Below, in pieces: positions 47,701 through 61,104 of a DNA stretch of 64,000 nt; positions within the stretch are counted from its first letter, which is position 1; each line of letters begins with the position of its first letter. Position numbers and translations under genes: made by a program. The notes beneath the pieces are model-generated. The model had not been told where the DNA came from. It saw only the letters and a program-made list of their open reading frames with translations, and did not search any database. The stretch covers positions 4,069,001 through 4,133,000 of the forward strand of contig NC_061804.1 in assembly GCF_021462225.1 (NCBI RefSeq). Direction: 5' to 3'. Source of the stretch: Girardinichthys multiradiatus. Taxonomy: Eukaryota > Chordata > Actinopteri > Cyprinodontiformes > Goodeidae.

Positions 47701-50700
47701 CAACGCCTACTACTGCACTTACCACCACAACGGATGCAGCAACAACGCCTACTACTGCACTTACCACCACAACGGATGCAGCAACACCTACAACTGCAGC
47801 ACAAACCACCACAACTGCAGGACCAGCAACCACAACTACAGTACCGACCACAACTGCAATACCAACCACCACCAAAACTGAAGCAGCAAACACTACAACT
47901 GCAGCACCAACCTCCACAACTATAGCACAAACTACCTCAACTACAGCACCAACCACAATTGCAGCACCAACCACCACAACTAAACAAGCAACAACTTCAA
48001 CTGCAGGATCAACCACCACGATTGCAGCCCAAACCACCACAACTGAAACACCAACAACTACAACTACAGCACCAACCACAACAGCATCACCAACCACAAG
48101 TGTAGCACCAACTACCACAACTGAAACAGCAACAATTACAACTGCAGCACAAACCACCACAACGACCGGACCAGCAACCACGACTACAGTACAAACCACC
48201 ACATTTTTGGCACCAACAAAAACTACCACTGCACTTACAACCACAACGGAGGCAGCAACATCTACAACTGCAACCCTAACCACCACGACGGCAGCACCAA
48301 CCACTACAGCTGCATCACCAACAACCACAGCTGTAGCATTGACTACTGCAATTGAAACAGCAACAACCACAACTGCAGCACCAATGAATACAACTGCACC
48401 AATACATACAGCACCAACCACCACAAAAGCTGGACAAACCACCACTACTGCTACACTTACCACAACAGAGGGTATAGGAACCACAACCATAGGACAAACT
48501 ACCTCAAATACAGCACCAACCACAACTGCAGCACCCACCACCAAAACTGAAGCACCAACAACAACAACTGCAGCACCAACCACCACAACTGCAGCACCAA
48601 CAACCACAACTGCAGCACCAACCACCACAACCATTGGACAAACTACCTCAACTACAGCACCAACCACAACTGCAGCACCCACCACCACAACCAAAGCAGC
48701 AAAAACCACAACTGCAGTACCAAAAACTGCAACTGCAGCACCAACCACTACAGCTGCAGCACCAACCACCACAACTGCTGCATCAACAATGCCTACTACT
48801 GCACTTACCACCACAACGGAGGCAGCAACATCTACAACAGCAGCACCAACCACAACTGCAGCACCAACCACCACAACTATACCACAAAGTTCCTCAACTA
48901 CAGCACCACCGACAACTGCATCACCAACTACAACTGCAGCACCAACCACTAGCATTGCACCAAAAACCACCAAAACTGCTGCACCAACAACGACTACTAC
49001 TGCACTTACCACTACAACGGAGGCAGCAATACCTACAATTACAGCACCAACCACAAATGCAACACCCACCACCACAACTGAAGCAGAAACATCTACAACT
49101 GCAGCACCAACCACTACAACTGCAGCACCAACCACCACAACTGCAGCAACAACCACATCCATAGGACAAACTACATCTATTACAGCAACAACCACAACTG
49201 CAGCACCCACCACCACAACCAAAGCAGCAAAAACCACAACTGCAGTACCAAAAACTGCAACTGCAGCACCAACCACTACAACTGCAGCACCAACCACTAC
49301 AACTGCTGCATCAACAATGCCTACTACTGCACTTACCACCAAAACGGAGGCAGCAACATCTACAACTGCAGCACCAACCACAACTGCAGCACCAACCACC
49401 ACAACTATACCACAAAGTTCCTCAACTACAGCACCACCGACAACTGCATCACCAACTACAACTGCAGCACCAACCACTAGCATTGCACCAAAAACCACCA
49501 AAACTGCTGCACCAACAACGACTACTACTGCACTTACCACTACAACGGAGGCAGCAATACCTACAATTACAGCACCAACCACAAATGCAACACCCACCAT
49601 CACAACTGAAGCAGAAACATCTACAACTGCAGCACCAACCACTACAACTGCAGCACCAACCACCACAACTGCAGCAACAACCACATCCATAGGACAAACT
49701 ACATCTATTACAGCACCAACCACAACAGCATCACCAACCACAAGTGTAGCACCAACTACCACAACTGAAACAGCAACAATTACAACTGCAGCACAAACCA
49801 CCACAACGACCGGACCAGCAACCACGACTACAGTACAAACCACCACATTTTTGGCACCAACAAAAACTACCACTGCACTTACAACCACAACGGAGGCAGC
49901 AACATCTACAACTGCAACCCTAACCACCACGACGGCAGCACCAACCACTACAGCTGCATCACCAACAACCACAGCTGTAGCATTGACTACTGCAATTGAA
50001 ACAGCAACAACCACAACTGCAGCACCAATGAATACAACTGCACCAATACATACAGCACCAACCACCACAAAAGCTGGACAAACCACCACTACTGCTACAC
50101 TTACCACAACAGAGGGTATAGGAACCACAACCATAGGACAAACTACCTCAAATACAGCACCAACCACAACTGCAGCACCCACCACCAAAACTGAAGCACC
50201 AACAACAACAACTGCAGCACCAACCACTACAACTGCAGCACCAACAACCACAACTGCAGCACCAACCACCACAACCATTGGACAAACTACCTCAACTACA
50301 GCACCAACCACAACTGCAGCACCCACCACCACAACCAAAGCAGCAAAAACCACAACTGCAGTACCAAAAACTGCAACTGCAGCACCAACCACTACAGCTG
50401 CAGCACCAACCACCACAACTGCTGCATCAACAATGCCTACTACTGCACTTACCACCACAACGGAGGCAGCAACATCTACAACTGCAGCACCAACCACAAC
50501 TGCAGCACCAACCACCACAACTGCAGCAACAACCACATCCATAGGACAAACTACATCTATTACAGCAACAACCACAACTGCAGCACCCACCACCACAACC
50601 AAAGCAGCAAAAACCACAACTGCAGTACCAAAAACTGCAACTGCAGCACCAACCACTACAACTGCAGCACCAACCAACACAACTGCTGCATCAACAATGC

Positions 50701-53700
50701 CTACTACTGCACTTACCACCAAAACGGAGGCAGCAACATCTACAACTGCAGCACCAACCACAACTGCAGCACCAACCAGCACAACTATACCACAAAGTTC
50801 CTCAACTACAGCACCACCGACAACTGCATCACCAACTACAACTGCAGCACCAACCACTAGCATTGCACCAAAAACCACCAAAACTGCTGCACCAACAACG
50901 ACTACTACTGCACTTACCACTACAACGGAGGCAGCAATACCTACAATTACAGCACCAACCACAAATGCAACACCCACCATCACAACTGAAGCAGAAACAT
51001 CTACAACTGCAGCACCAACCACTACAACTGCAGCACCAACCACCACAACTGCAGCAACAACCACATCCATAGGACAAACTACATCTATTACAGCACCAAC
51101 CACAACAGCATCACCAACCACAAGTGTAGCACCAACTACCACAACTGAAACAGCAACAATTACAACTGCAGCACAAACCACCACAACGACCGGACCAGCA
51201 ACCACGACTACAGTACAAACCACCACATTTTTGGCACCAACAAAAACTACCACTGCACTTACAACCACAACGGAGGCAGCAACATCTACAACTGCAACCC
51301 TAACCACCACGACGGCAGCACCAACCACTACAGCTGCATCACCAACAACCACAGCTGTAGCATTGACTACTGCAATTGAAACAGCAACAACCACAACTGC
51401 AGCACCAATGAATACAACTGCACCAATACATACAGCACCAACCACCACAAAAGCTGGACAAACCACCACTACTGCTACACTTACCACAACAGAGGGTATA
51501 GGAACCACAACCATAGGACAAACTACCTCAAATACAGCACCAACCACAACTGCAGCACCCACCACCAAAACTGAAGCACCAACAACAACAACTGCAGCAC
51601 CAACCACTACAACTGCAGCACCAACAACCACAACTGCAGCACCAACCACCACAACCATTGGACAAACTACCTCAACTACAGCACCAACCACAACTGCAGC
51701 ACCCACCACCACAACCAAAGCAGCAAAAACCACAACTGCAGTACCAAAAACTGCAACTGCAGCACCAACCACTACAACTGCAGCACCAACCACCACAACT
51801 GCTGCATCAACAATGCCTACTACTGCACTTACCACCACAACGGAGGCAGCAACATCTACAACAGCAGCACCAACCACAACTGCAGCACCAACCACCACAA
51901 CTATACCACAAAGTTCCTCAACTACAGCACCACCGACAACAGCATCACCAACTACAACTGCAGCACCAACCACTAGCATTGCACCAAAAACCACCAAAAC
52001 TGCTGCACCAACAACGACTACTACTGCACTTACCACTACAACGGAGGCAGCAATACCTACAATTACAGCACCAACCACAAATGCAACACCCACCACCACA
52101 ACTGAAGCAGAAACATCTACAACTGCAGCACCAACCACTACAACTGCAGCACCAACCACCACAACTGCAGCAACAACCACATCCATAGGACAAACTACAT
52201 CTATTACAGCAACAACCACAACTGCAGCACCCACCACCACAACCAAAGCAGCAAAAACCACAACTGCAGTACCAAAAACTGCAACTGCAGCACCAACCAC
52301 TACAACTGCAGCACCAACCACCACAACTGCTGCATCAACAATGCCTACTACTGCACTTACCACCACAACGGAGGCAGCAACATCTACAACTGCAGCACCA
52401 ACCACAACTGCAGCACCAACCACCACAACTATACCACAAAGTTCCTCAACTACAGCACCACCGACAACTGCATCACCAACTACAACTGCAGCACCAACCA
52501 CTAGCATTGCACCAAAAACCACCAAAACTGCTGCACCAACAACGACTACTACTGCACTTACCACTACAACGGAGGCAGCAATACCTACAATTACAGCACC
52601 AACCACAAATGCAACACCCACCATCACAACTGAAGCAGAAACATCTACAACTGCAGCACCAACCACTACAACTGCAGCACCAACCACCACAACTGCAGCA
52701 ACAACCACATCCATAGGAAAAACTACATCTATTACAGCAACAACCACAACTGCAGCACCCATCACCACAACTGAAGCAGCAACAAATTCAACCGCAGAAT
52801 CAACCACCACGACTGCAGCCCCAACCACTACAACTGCAGCACAAACTACCACAACTGAAGGACCAGCTACCACAACTACAGTACAAACCACTACAACTGC
52901 AGCCCTAACCATCACGATGACAGCACCAACAACTGCAGCTGCAGCACCAACAACCACAACTAAAGCACAAACTACCTCAACTACAACACCAACCACAACT
53001 GCAGCACCAACCACAACTGTAGCACCAACTACCACAACTGCAGCAGCAACAACTACAACTGCAGTACCCACCACCACAACTGAAGCAGCAATAACTACAA
53101 CTGCAGCACCAAAAACCACAACAGACACAGCAATAACTACAACTGCAGCACCAACCACTACAACTGCAGCACCAACAACCACAACTGCTGCATCAACAAC
53201 GCCTACTACTGCACTTACCACCACAACGAAGGCAGCAACATCTACAACTGCAGCACCAACCACAACTGCAGCACAAACAACCACAACTATAGCAGAAACT
53301 ACCTCAACTACAGCACCAACCACAACTGCATCACCAACCACAACTGCAGCACCAAAACCAACAACTGAAGCAGAAAGAACTACAACTGCAGCACCAACCT
53401 ACTACAATTGCAACAAAAACCACCACAACTGCTGCACCAACAAGGACTACTACTGTACTTACAACCACAAATATTGCACCACTGACCCCAACTGCAGCAC
53501 CAGCCATAAGAACTATAGCACCAATGCTCTCAACTACAGTACCAACCACAACTGCAACACCGAACACCACAACTGCAGTACCAACAACTAAAACTGCAGC
53601 ACCAACCACTACAACTGCAGCACCAACAACCACAATTGCTGCATCAACAACGCCTACTACTGCACTTACTACCACAACGGAGGCAGCAACATCTAAAACT

Positions 53701-56700
53701 GCAGCAGCAACCACAACTGCAGCACTCACCACCACAACTAAAGCAAAAACTACCTCAACTACAGCACCACCCACAACTGCTGCACCCACCACAACTGCAG
53801 CACCCACCACCTCAACTGAAGCAGCAACAACCACAACTGCAACACAACCCACCACAACTGCAGTACCAAAAACTGCAACTGCAGCACCAACCACTACAAC
53901 TGCAGCACAAACAACCACAACTGCTGCATCAACAACGCCTACTACTGTACTTACCACCACAACGAAGGCAGCAACATCTACAACTGCAGCACCAACCACA
54001 ACTGCAGCACCAACCACCACAACTATAGCAGAAACTACCTCAACTACAGCACCAACCACAACTGTATCACCAACCACAACTGCAGCACCAAAAGCCACAA
54101 CTGAAGCAGAAAGAACTAAAACTGCAGCACCAACCACTACAATTGCAACAAAAACCACCACAACTGCTGCACCAACAACGACTACTACTGTACTCACCAC
54201 CACAACGGAGGCAGCAACACCTACAACTACAGCACCAACCACAAATGCAGCACCCACCCCCACAACTGAAGCAGAAACATCTACAACTGCAGCACCAACC
54301 ATTACAACTGCAGCAACAACCACAACCATAGGAAAAGCTACCTCTACAACAGCAACAACCACAACTGCAGCACCCACCACCACAACTGAAGCAGCAACCA
54401 ATTTAACTGCAGCCCCAACCACTACAACTACAGCACCAACAACCACAACCATAGCACAAACTACCACAACTGAAGGACCAGCTACCACAACTACAGTACA
54501 AACCACTACAACTGCAGCCCTAACCACCACGATGACAGCACCAACCACTGCAGCTGCATCACCAACAACCACAGCTGTAGCAACAGAGGCTGTAAGAACC
54601 ACAACCATAGGACAAACTACATCAACTACAACACCAACCACAACTGCAGCACCAACCACAACTGTAGCACCAACTACCACAACTGACACAGCAACAACTA
54701 CAACTGTAGCACAAACCACCACAACTGCAGCAGCAGCAACTACGACTGCAGCACCCACCACCACAACTGAAGCAGCAATAACTACAACTGCAGCACCAAC
54801 CACTACAATTGCACCAAAACCCACCACAGCTGTTGCACCAACAAGGACTACTACTGTACTTACAACCACAAATATTGCACCACTGACCCCAACTGCAGCA
54901 CCAGCCATAAGAACTATAGCACCAATGCTCTCAACTACAGTACCAACCACAACTGCAACACCAACCACCACAACTGCTGCATCAACAACACCTACTACTG
55001 CACTTACCACCACAACGGAGGCAGCAACATCTAAAACTGCAGCAGCAACCACAACTGCAGCACCAACAACCACAACTAAAGCACAAACTACCTCAACTAC
55101 AGCACCACCCACAACTGCTGCACAAACCACAACTGCAGCACCCACCACCACAACTGAAAAAGCAACAACCACAACTGCAACACCACTCACCACAACTGCA
55201 CTACCAACAACTGCAACTGCAGCACCAACCAATACAACTGCAGCACAAACCACCAAAACTGCTGTATCAACAACGCCTACTATTGCACTTACCACCACAA
55301 CGGAGGCAGCAACATCTACAACTGCAGCACCAACCACAACTGCAGCACCAACCACAACTGTGGCACCAACCACCACAACTATAGCAGAAACTACCTCAAC
55401 TACCGCACCAACCACAACTGTATCACCAACAACAACTGCAGCACCAAAATCCACAACTGAAGCAGAAAGAACTAAAACTGCAGCACCAACCACTACAATT
55501 GCAACAAAAACCACCACAACTGCTGCACCAACAACAACTACTACTGTAGTCACCACCACAACGGAGGCAGCAACACCTACAACTACAGCACCAACCACAA
55601 ATGCTGCATCCACCACCACAACTGAAGCAGAAACATCTACAACTGCAGCACCAACCACTACGACTGCAGCCCCAACCACTACAACTACAGCACCAACCAC
55701 CACAACCATAGCACAAACTACCTCAACTACAGCACCAACCACAACAGCATCACCAACCACAACTGTAGCAATAACTACCACAACTGAAACAGCAACAACT
55801 ACAACTGCAGCTCAAACCACCACAACTGCAGGACCATCAACCACAGCTACAGTACAAACCACTACAAATGCAGCAAAAACCACCACAATTGCGGCACCAA
55901 CAACAACTACCACTGCACTTACAGCCACAACGGAGGCAGCAACATCTACAACTGCAGCCCTAACCACCACAATGGCAGCACCAACCACTGCAGCTGCATC
56001 ACCAACAACCACAGCTGTAGCAACAACTACTGCAATTGAAACAGCAACAACCACAACTGCAGCACCAATGACCACAACTGCCGCACCAACCAACACAACA
56101 GCTGGACCAACCACCACTACTGCTGCACTTACCACAACAGAGGCTGTAAGAACCACAACCATAGGACAAACTACATCAACTACAGCACCAACCACAATTG
56201 CAGCACCCACCACCACAACTGAAGCACCAACAACTACAATTACAGGACCAACCACAACAGCATCACCAACCACAACTGTAGCACCAAATACCACAACTGC
56301 CACACCAACCACCACAACAGCTGGACCAACCACCACTACTGCTGCACTTACCACAACAGAGGCTGTAAGAACCACAACCATAGGACAAACTACATCAACT
56401 ACAGCACCAACCACAACTGTAGCACCAACTACCACAACTGACACAGCAACAACTACAACTGCAGCATCCACCACCACAACTGAAGCAGCAACCACTACAA
56501 CTGCAGCACCAAAAACCACAACAGACACAGCAAGAACTACAACTGCAGCATCAACCACTACAATTGCACCAAAAACCACCACAGCTGTTGCACCAACAAG
56601 GACTACTACTGTACTTACAACCACAAGTATTGCACCACCGACCACAACTGCAGCACCAGCCATAAGAACTATAGCACCAATGCTCTCAACTACAGTACCA

Positions 56701-58350
56701 ACCACAACTGCAACACCAACCACCACAACTGCAGTACTAACAACTGCAACTGCAGCACCATCCACTACAACTGCAGCAACAACAACCACAACTGCTGCAT
56801 CAACAAAGCCTACTACTGCACTTACCACCACAACGGATGCAGCAACATCTACAACTGCAGCAGCAACCACAACTGCAGCACCAACCACCACAACTAAAGC
56901 ACAAACTACCTCAACTACAGCACCACCCACAACTGAAGCAGCAACAACCACAACTGCAACACCACCCACCACAACTGCAGTACCAAAAACTGCAACTGCA
57001 GCACCAACCACTACAACTGCTGCACAAACCACCACAACTGCTGCATCAACAACGCCTACTACTGCCCTTGCCACCACAACGGAGGCAGCAACATCTACAA
57101 CTGCAGCACCAACAACAACTGCAGCACCAAACACCACAACTATAGCACAAACTACCTCAACTACAGCACCAACCACAACTGCATCACCAACCACAACTGC
57201 AGCACCAAAAGCCACAACTGAAGCAGAAAGAACTATAACTGCAGCACCAGCCACTACAATTGCAACAAAAACCACCACAACTGCTGCACCAACAACAACT
57301 ACTACTGTACTTACCACCACAACGGAGGCAGCAGTATCTACAACTGCAGCACAAACCACCACAACTGCAACACCAACCACCCCAACTGAACCAGCAACAA
57401 CTTCAACTGCAGGATCAACCACCACTACTGCAGCCCCAAACACTACAACTGCAGCACCAACCACCACAACCATAGCACAAACTACCTCAACTACAGCACC
57501 AACCACAAAAGCATCACCAACCACAACTGTAGCACCAACTACCACAACTGAAACCGCAACAACTACAACTACAGCACAAACCACTACAACTGCAGGACCA
57601 GCAACCAAGACTACAGTACAAACCACCACAATTGCGGCACCAACAACAACTACCACTGCAGTTACAGCCACAACGGAGGCAGCAACATCTACAACTGCAG
57701 CATCAACCACTACAACTGCAGCACCAACCACCACAACGGCAGCTCCAGCCACCATAACTGCAGCACCAACCACTACATCTTTAGCACCAACCTCTACGAC
57801 TGCAGCACCAATCACCACTACAGGTGCGCTAACCACCACAACTGCAGAATCAACCATGACATCTGCTGCACCTACCACCACAACTGCCTCACTAAAAAAC
57901 AAAACTGCTACAACCACAACTATAGCACCGGCCACCACAATATCTGCACAAGAAAGGACTACTGCAGCAACAACCACCACTTCGTCAACAACACCCACAA
58001 CCACTGCAACAACAACCATCGCTGTATCTGCAACAAAAACCACACCTCTTGACCCAATCACCAGAACAGCTGCATCACCTACTACAACTGCTGCACCAAC
58101 CACCAAAATAGATGCTCCAACAACAAGTCCAGCAATAAGTCCTACTGCTGCACAAACAATCAGAACTTCATTAGCTATTACAACTAGTAAACCAGCAATC
58201 ACAACTGCTGCAACAATATTGATTAACACAACCACCACTCAATTTACAAGTCCAGTATCAGTTACCACTACAACAACCACTAGTGATGCATCTGGTTTCA
58301 AGCTTGGTATGCTCCACTTGCTTCTCGGACTGCTAGTGTTCTTCTTGTAA
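41764..58350 (+). CDS. Giant GPI-anchored protein: two Ly6/uPAR domains plus mucin-like stalk
   Basis: Predicted cell-surface glycoprotein. Exons: 41764-41809 (signal peptide MNTLFLTLIWALASEG), 42035-42136 and 42219-42386 (LU domain 1: LRCLVC ... CCTTDNCN, ten cysteines), 42478-42594 plus the start of the last exon (LU domain 2: LQCFVS ... CCQGNGCN, eight cysteines), and a giant last exon 43012-58350. All introns are phase 1 with GTAACA/GTATCC/GTAAGT donors; for exon 3 the acceptor at 42218 is used because it alone keeps frame. The last exon encodes Thr/Ala/Pro repeats (AAPTTTT type), dense in potential O-glycosylation sites, and ends SGFKLGMLHLLLGLLVFFL, a GPI signal. One extra T at about 53400 shifts the frame; without it the coding sum is 15,771 bp, an exact 5,257 codons. 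The layout resembles LYPD3 but is far larger. Expression is unproven. Confidence 0.85.
43190..58280 (+). repeat. Mucin-stalk coding repeat with higher-order duplications
   Basis: About 15 kb of C/A-rich, G-poor coding repeat. Landmark 'agcattgcaccaaaaacc' occurs at 46722, 48951, 49479, 50859, 51975 and 52503, and 'acatttttggcaccaac' at 48201, 49845 and 51225. So blocks of 528, 1116, 1380 and 1644 bp have been duplicated recently with near-identical sequence, always in multiples of three. Confidence 0.9.
53399..53401 (+). other. Frame-breaking extra base in the stalk exon
   Basis: The repeat text 'gcaccaaccactacaattgc' seen elsewhere (for example 54128) reads 'gcaccaacctactacaattg' here, one added T at about 53400. 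Upstream frame dies at 53591; downstream frame runs open to 58350. Confidence 0.85.
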
Positions 58351-58700
58351 TTTAGATAGCCAATGATTTTTTTCATTCTTGAAGAAAGACCTGCAAGGTT
58401 TTTTGGGGGGGGCGTTTGTAAAAATTTACAATAATATTTTTGGTGTATTCAGCTTATCATAAGTTTAAAAAATGAAAATCAATTTTTCGGACTCATTTTC
58501 ACCAAGTCATTCATACGTTTATAAACGTCATAATTCCAAATTAAATATTTAATTAGCAAGTTAAACATTCAGTTTGCAAACTAAAAATATTTTTCCAAAT
58601 TAATGTTTAGATCTAGCTTAATATTTTGTTTAGAAACTAAATATTGAATTTGGAGCTAAATGTTAAGTTTTTAAACTGAATATTTAGCTCAGACCTAGTT
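58351..58700. other. 3' flank of the LU-mucin gene
   Basis: The first about 80 bp match the flank of copy A (17192). A G run (58405-58412) interrupts the match. It then becomes AT-rich. Confidence 0.6.
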
Positions 58701-58770
58701 TGGAGCTAAATATTCAGTTTGGAAACTGAATATTTAGCTTGTAGCTAAATATATAGCTTGCTAAATAATT
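58540..58770. repeat. AT-rich hairpin array with a perfect 34-bp palindrome
   Basis: 58705-58738 has 16-bp arms ('gctaaatattcagttt' and 'aaactgaatatttagc') with a 2-bp spacer. Related 'aaatatttag'/'ctaaatatt' and 'gtttgcaaac' pieces surround it. Confidence 0.8.
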
Positions 58771-58800
58771 ATTTATTTATTATTTATTATTTATTTCTAA

Positions 58801-58806
58801 AATAAA
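58801..58806 (+). terminator. Candidate poly(A) signal AATAAA
   Basis: First AATAAA after the LU-mucin stop, 450 bp downstream. Others may be used. Confidence 0.4.
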
Positions 58807-59766
58807 CATAATTAAACATTTAGTTTAGATCTGCCACATTTCAAAATGTATGAACAATATGATGAAAATATGACTTTGAAAAATGAACCCCCATTTTTTC
58901 CTCTTATTTCCTCTTATCTAAATAACCCAAAATATTGCAGTAAATGTTCGACTGTGTAACTTTATAAATGTCATATTTTTTGTCCCTTTATCTGGCACCT
59001 ACAGTATAAATAAGGAAGCACCTTTAACGTGAAACTGCAGAATCTGCACATATTGCTCTTTTGAAGCTCTTTTGATTTCCCATGCTTTAAACTTAATCAG
59101 TAACAATGCTGCGGCATTTTCTGGCCTAAACCTGAGTTCATGGCAATCAATATTTATTTTGGCAAACATGTCAGGATTCTTTTACGGGTAATGTCATACT
59201 CTATTATTTGTATTCTGGTATGAGTGGGTGACATATGGGAATTTTAGATTCTATTACATTAAGATGACAATGGGATTTTACTATGTAATGGTGGTGATGC
59301 ATTATTCTTCGATCAATGTTTTGTAGCCATACTAATTCAGTTAATGTGTCTTTTAATAATGTTTTCAAGCAATAAAAATATAATTTTGTGTTAATCAGTA
59401 ATGTAAAAGTTATTTTGTGTAGTGACATATGGGCCCTCCAGGTGTTTCATGATTAACAAGACACAATGACTAACTAGACATGAGGAATGTGTATCTCTTA
59501 ATTTTTGTTGTGAAAAGATTTTAACACATCGTGTTTGCAAAAATGTAAATTTAACATGTGGTTAAATTTAACATTAAAATTGAGTACATTTACACAACTT
59601 AATTAAATGTATGTGAATAACATCAGATTTGATCTTAAATAAATGGATTGATGGAGTACTGAAGAAATTAACTTTTTGATCAATCTACGTGACAGAGTGA
59701 CCACAACTGTTGCAGGATAAACCATTACAGAACCATGCATTTAAATGGTTTATCAGCATTTCTAAC

Positions 59767-59894
59767 TATAAAAGAAGCATAAGGAACAAATTATCTTATG
59801 ACACTGTATATTTGTTGGCAGTCTTTCATTAGAAAAAAACACATTTAGCTGAATATTACAATGGCTTGTAATGGGATGGACGATGGTCTCACTG
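59767..59894 (+). other. Candidate promoter and short first coding exon
   Basis: TATAAAAG at 59767, an ATG 94 bp later (59861), eleven codons (MACNGMDDGLT) and a GGTAAGC donor at 59895 (phase 1). No further exon is visible before the duplicated ERV block begins at 59940. Could be chance; the function is unknown. The flank 58810-59766 shows nothing else. Confidence 0.25.
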
Positions 59895-60600
59895 GTAAGC
59901 TTACACTCAATGCATGGCAAGCATTAATAATATTTGAAAGAGAAGTTGTTTATGTTTATTCTGTATAGGTGTGCAGTGTTTTCTGTTTGAGAATGCCGGT
60001 GCAAGAATTCACTTCATCTGTTCTATAATATTCCATATTCTATATTGTTCCTTAATATCAAACCTCACCAGGCAGGTTTTCATAAAACAATATCTGACAG
60101 AGACTGAGGTGCTTAGCTGTCATTTTCTGATAATGTGGTGGTGCCCCATCTTGATTATTTAGGTTAAAATGAACTAACTTTGTTAATAATCGCTTTGACA
60201 CTAATAAATATGCACAACACAGTATGGTTTTAAATAATAATATCAGTCATTTATGGGTTGTGTCAGGTTTAAACAACCTAAAATACTTATAACATCACAA
60301 AAAGAAGAGAAAGACAAATAATTAGTAATTTACTCGCTGCGAGGAGAACGAACAGAGATGTGCTTTCAGTTACAAATCTCCTACCGCTCTGAAAACCATC
60401 TGTCTGCACCTCTCTTTTTATTATCTTTGGAGGTTTACTAGTTACAATAAACATTGCTCCCTAAAGGATGGGAAAAACAGCTGCAACGTAAAAAGATCAT
60501 AAACACCATTATCTTGTAACAACACACTTCCACAATTTCCTCAATCTTAAGATCAGTGTGTCTTCTGTTCAGCACAATCAGCCACCCTCTTTATGACATC

Positions 60601-61104
60601 TGTTGGAAAAATTGTATATAGTTTTTATTTTTATCTTATATTCTTTTCCTTTTCTTTCATTTGACTATTTGATTTTATAACCATTCATGATGTTGTGTGA
60701 GGATGTGTGAGTTGTCTGCAGGCAAAGGTCATAAATGGAGCTGGGAAGGAAGCGGTCCAGTTGAGGAGGTCATATAGATGAAGGCTGATTGCACTAACCA
60801 GAAGATGCACTGATCCTAGAAGATGAAGAGATTGTGGAAGTGTGTTGTTAAAAGATAAAGGAGTTTATGACCTGTTTACGATGCAGCTGTTGTTTCCCAT
60901 CCTTTAGAGAACAATGTTTTTGTAAATAGGGACCCCCAAAGATAATAAAAAGAGAGGTACAGGCAGATGCTGTTCAGAGCGGTGCGAGATTTGTAACTGA
61001 ACACATCTTGACCGTTCTCCTGGACTCGAGTATATAATTAATTCTTTGTCTCTCTCTCTTCTTTTTGTGATGTTATAAGTATTTTAGGTTGTTTAAACCT
61101 GACA
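60601..61104 (+). repeat. 5' LTR of the second ERV copy
   Basis: 504 bp, TGTTGGAAAA to ACCTGACA, preceded by the same ACATC as at 27120-27124. Confidence 0.9.

Larger units (their letters stand above)
23357..58440. repeat. Segmental duplication, copy B (contains the intact-type gene)
   Basis: Partner of copy A (7419-17270). It is longer because it holds the nested ERV, the minus-strand LINE, the 290-bp tandem repeats and the full LU-mucin gene with its giant stalk exon, and it lacks the solo LTR and Tc1 elements of copy A. Confidence 0.8.

Noticed and set aside
43160..53341. 3,393-codon minus-strand open frame (Val/Ala/Gly repeats)
   Set aside because: Exact antisense of the Thr/Ala stalk; ACN and GCN codons cannot give stops in that frame. 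No start context, splice sites or domain. The same applies to the minus frames at 15061-16488, 53331-55781 and 55812-58238.
43434..57475. Cys/Ser/Gly-rich and Gln/Leu/Pro/His-rich short frames in the stalk region
   Set aside because: Other-frame readings of the same coding repeat; they recur with the repeat and begin at chance ATGs.
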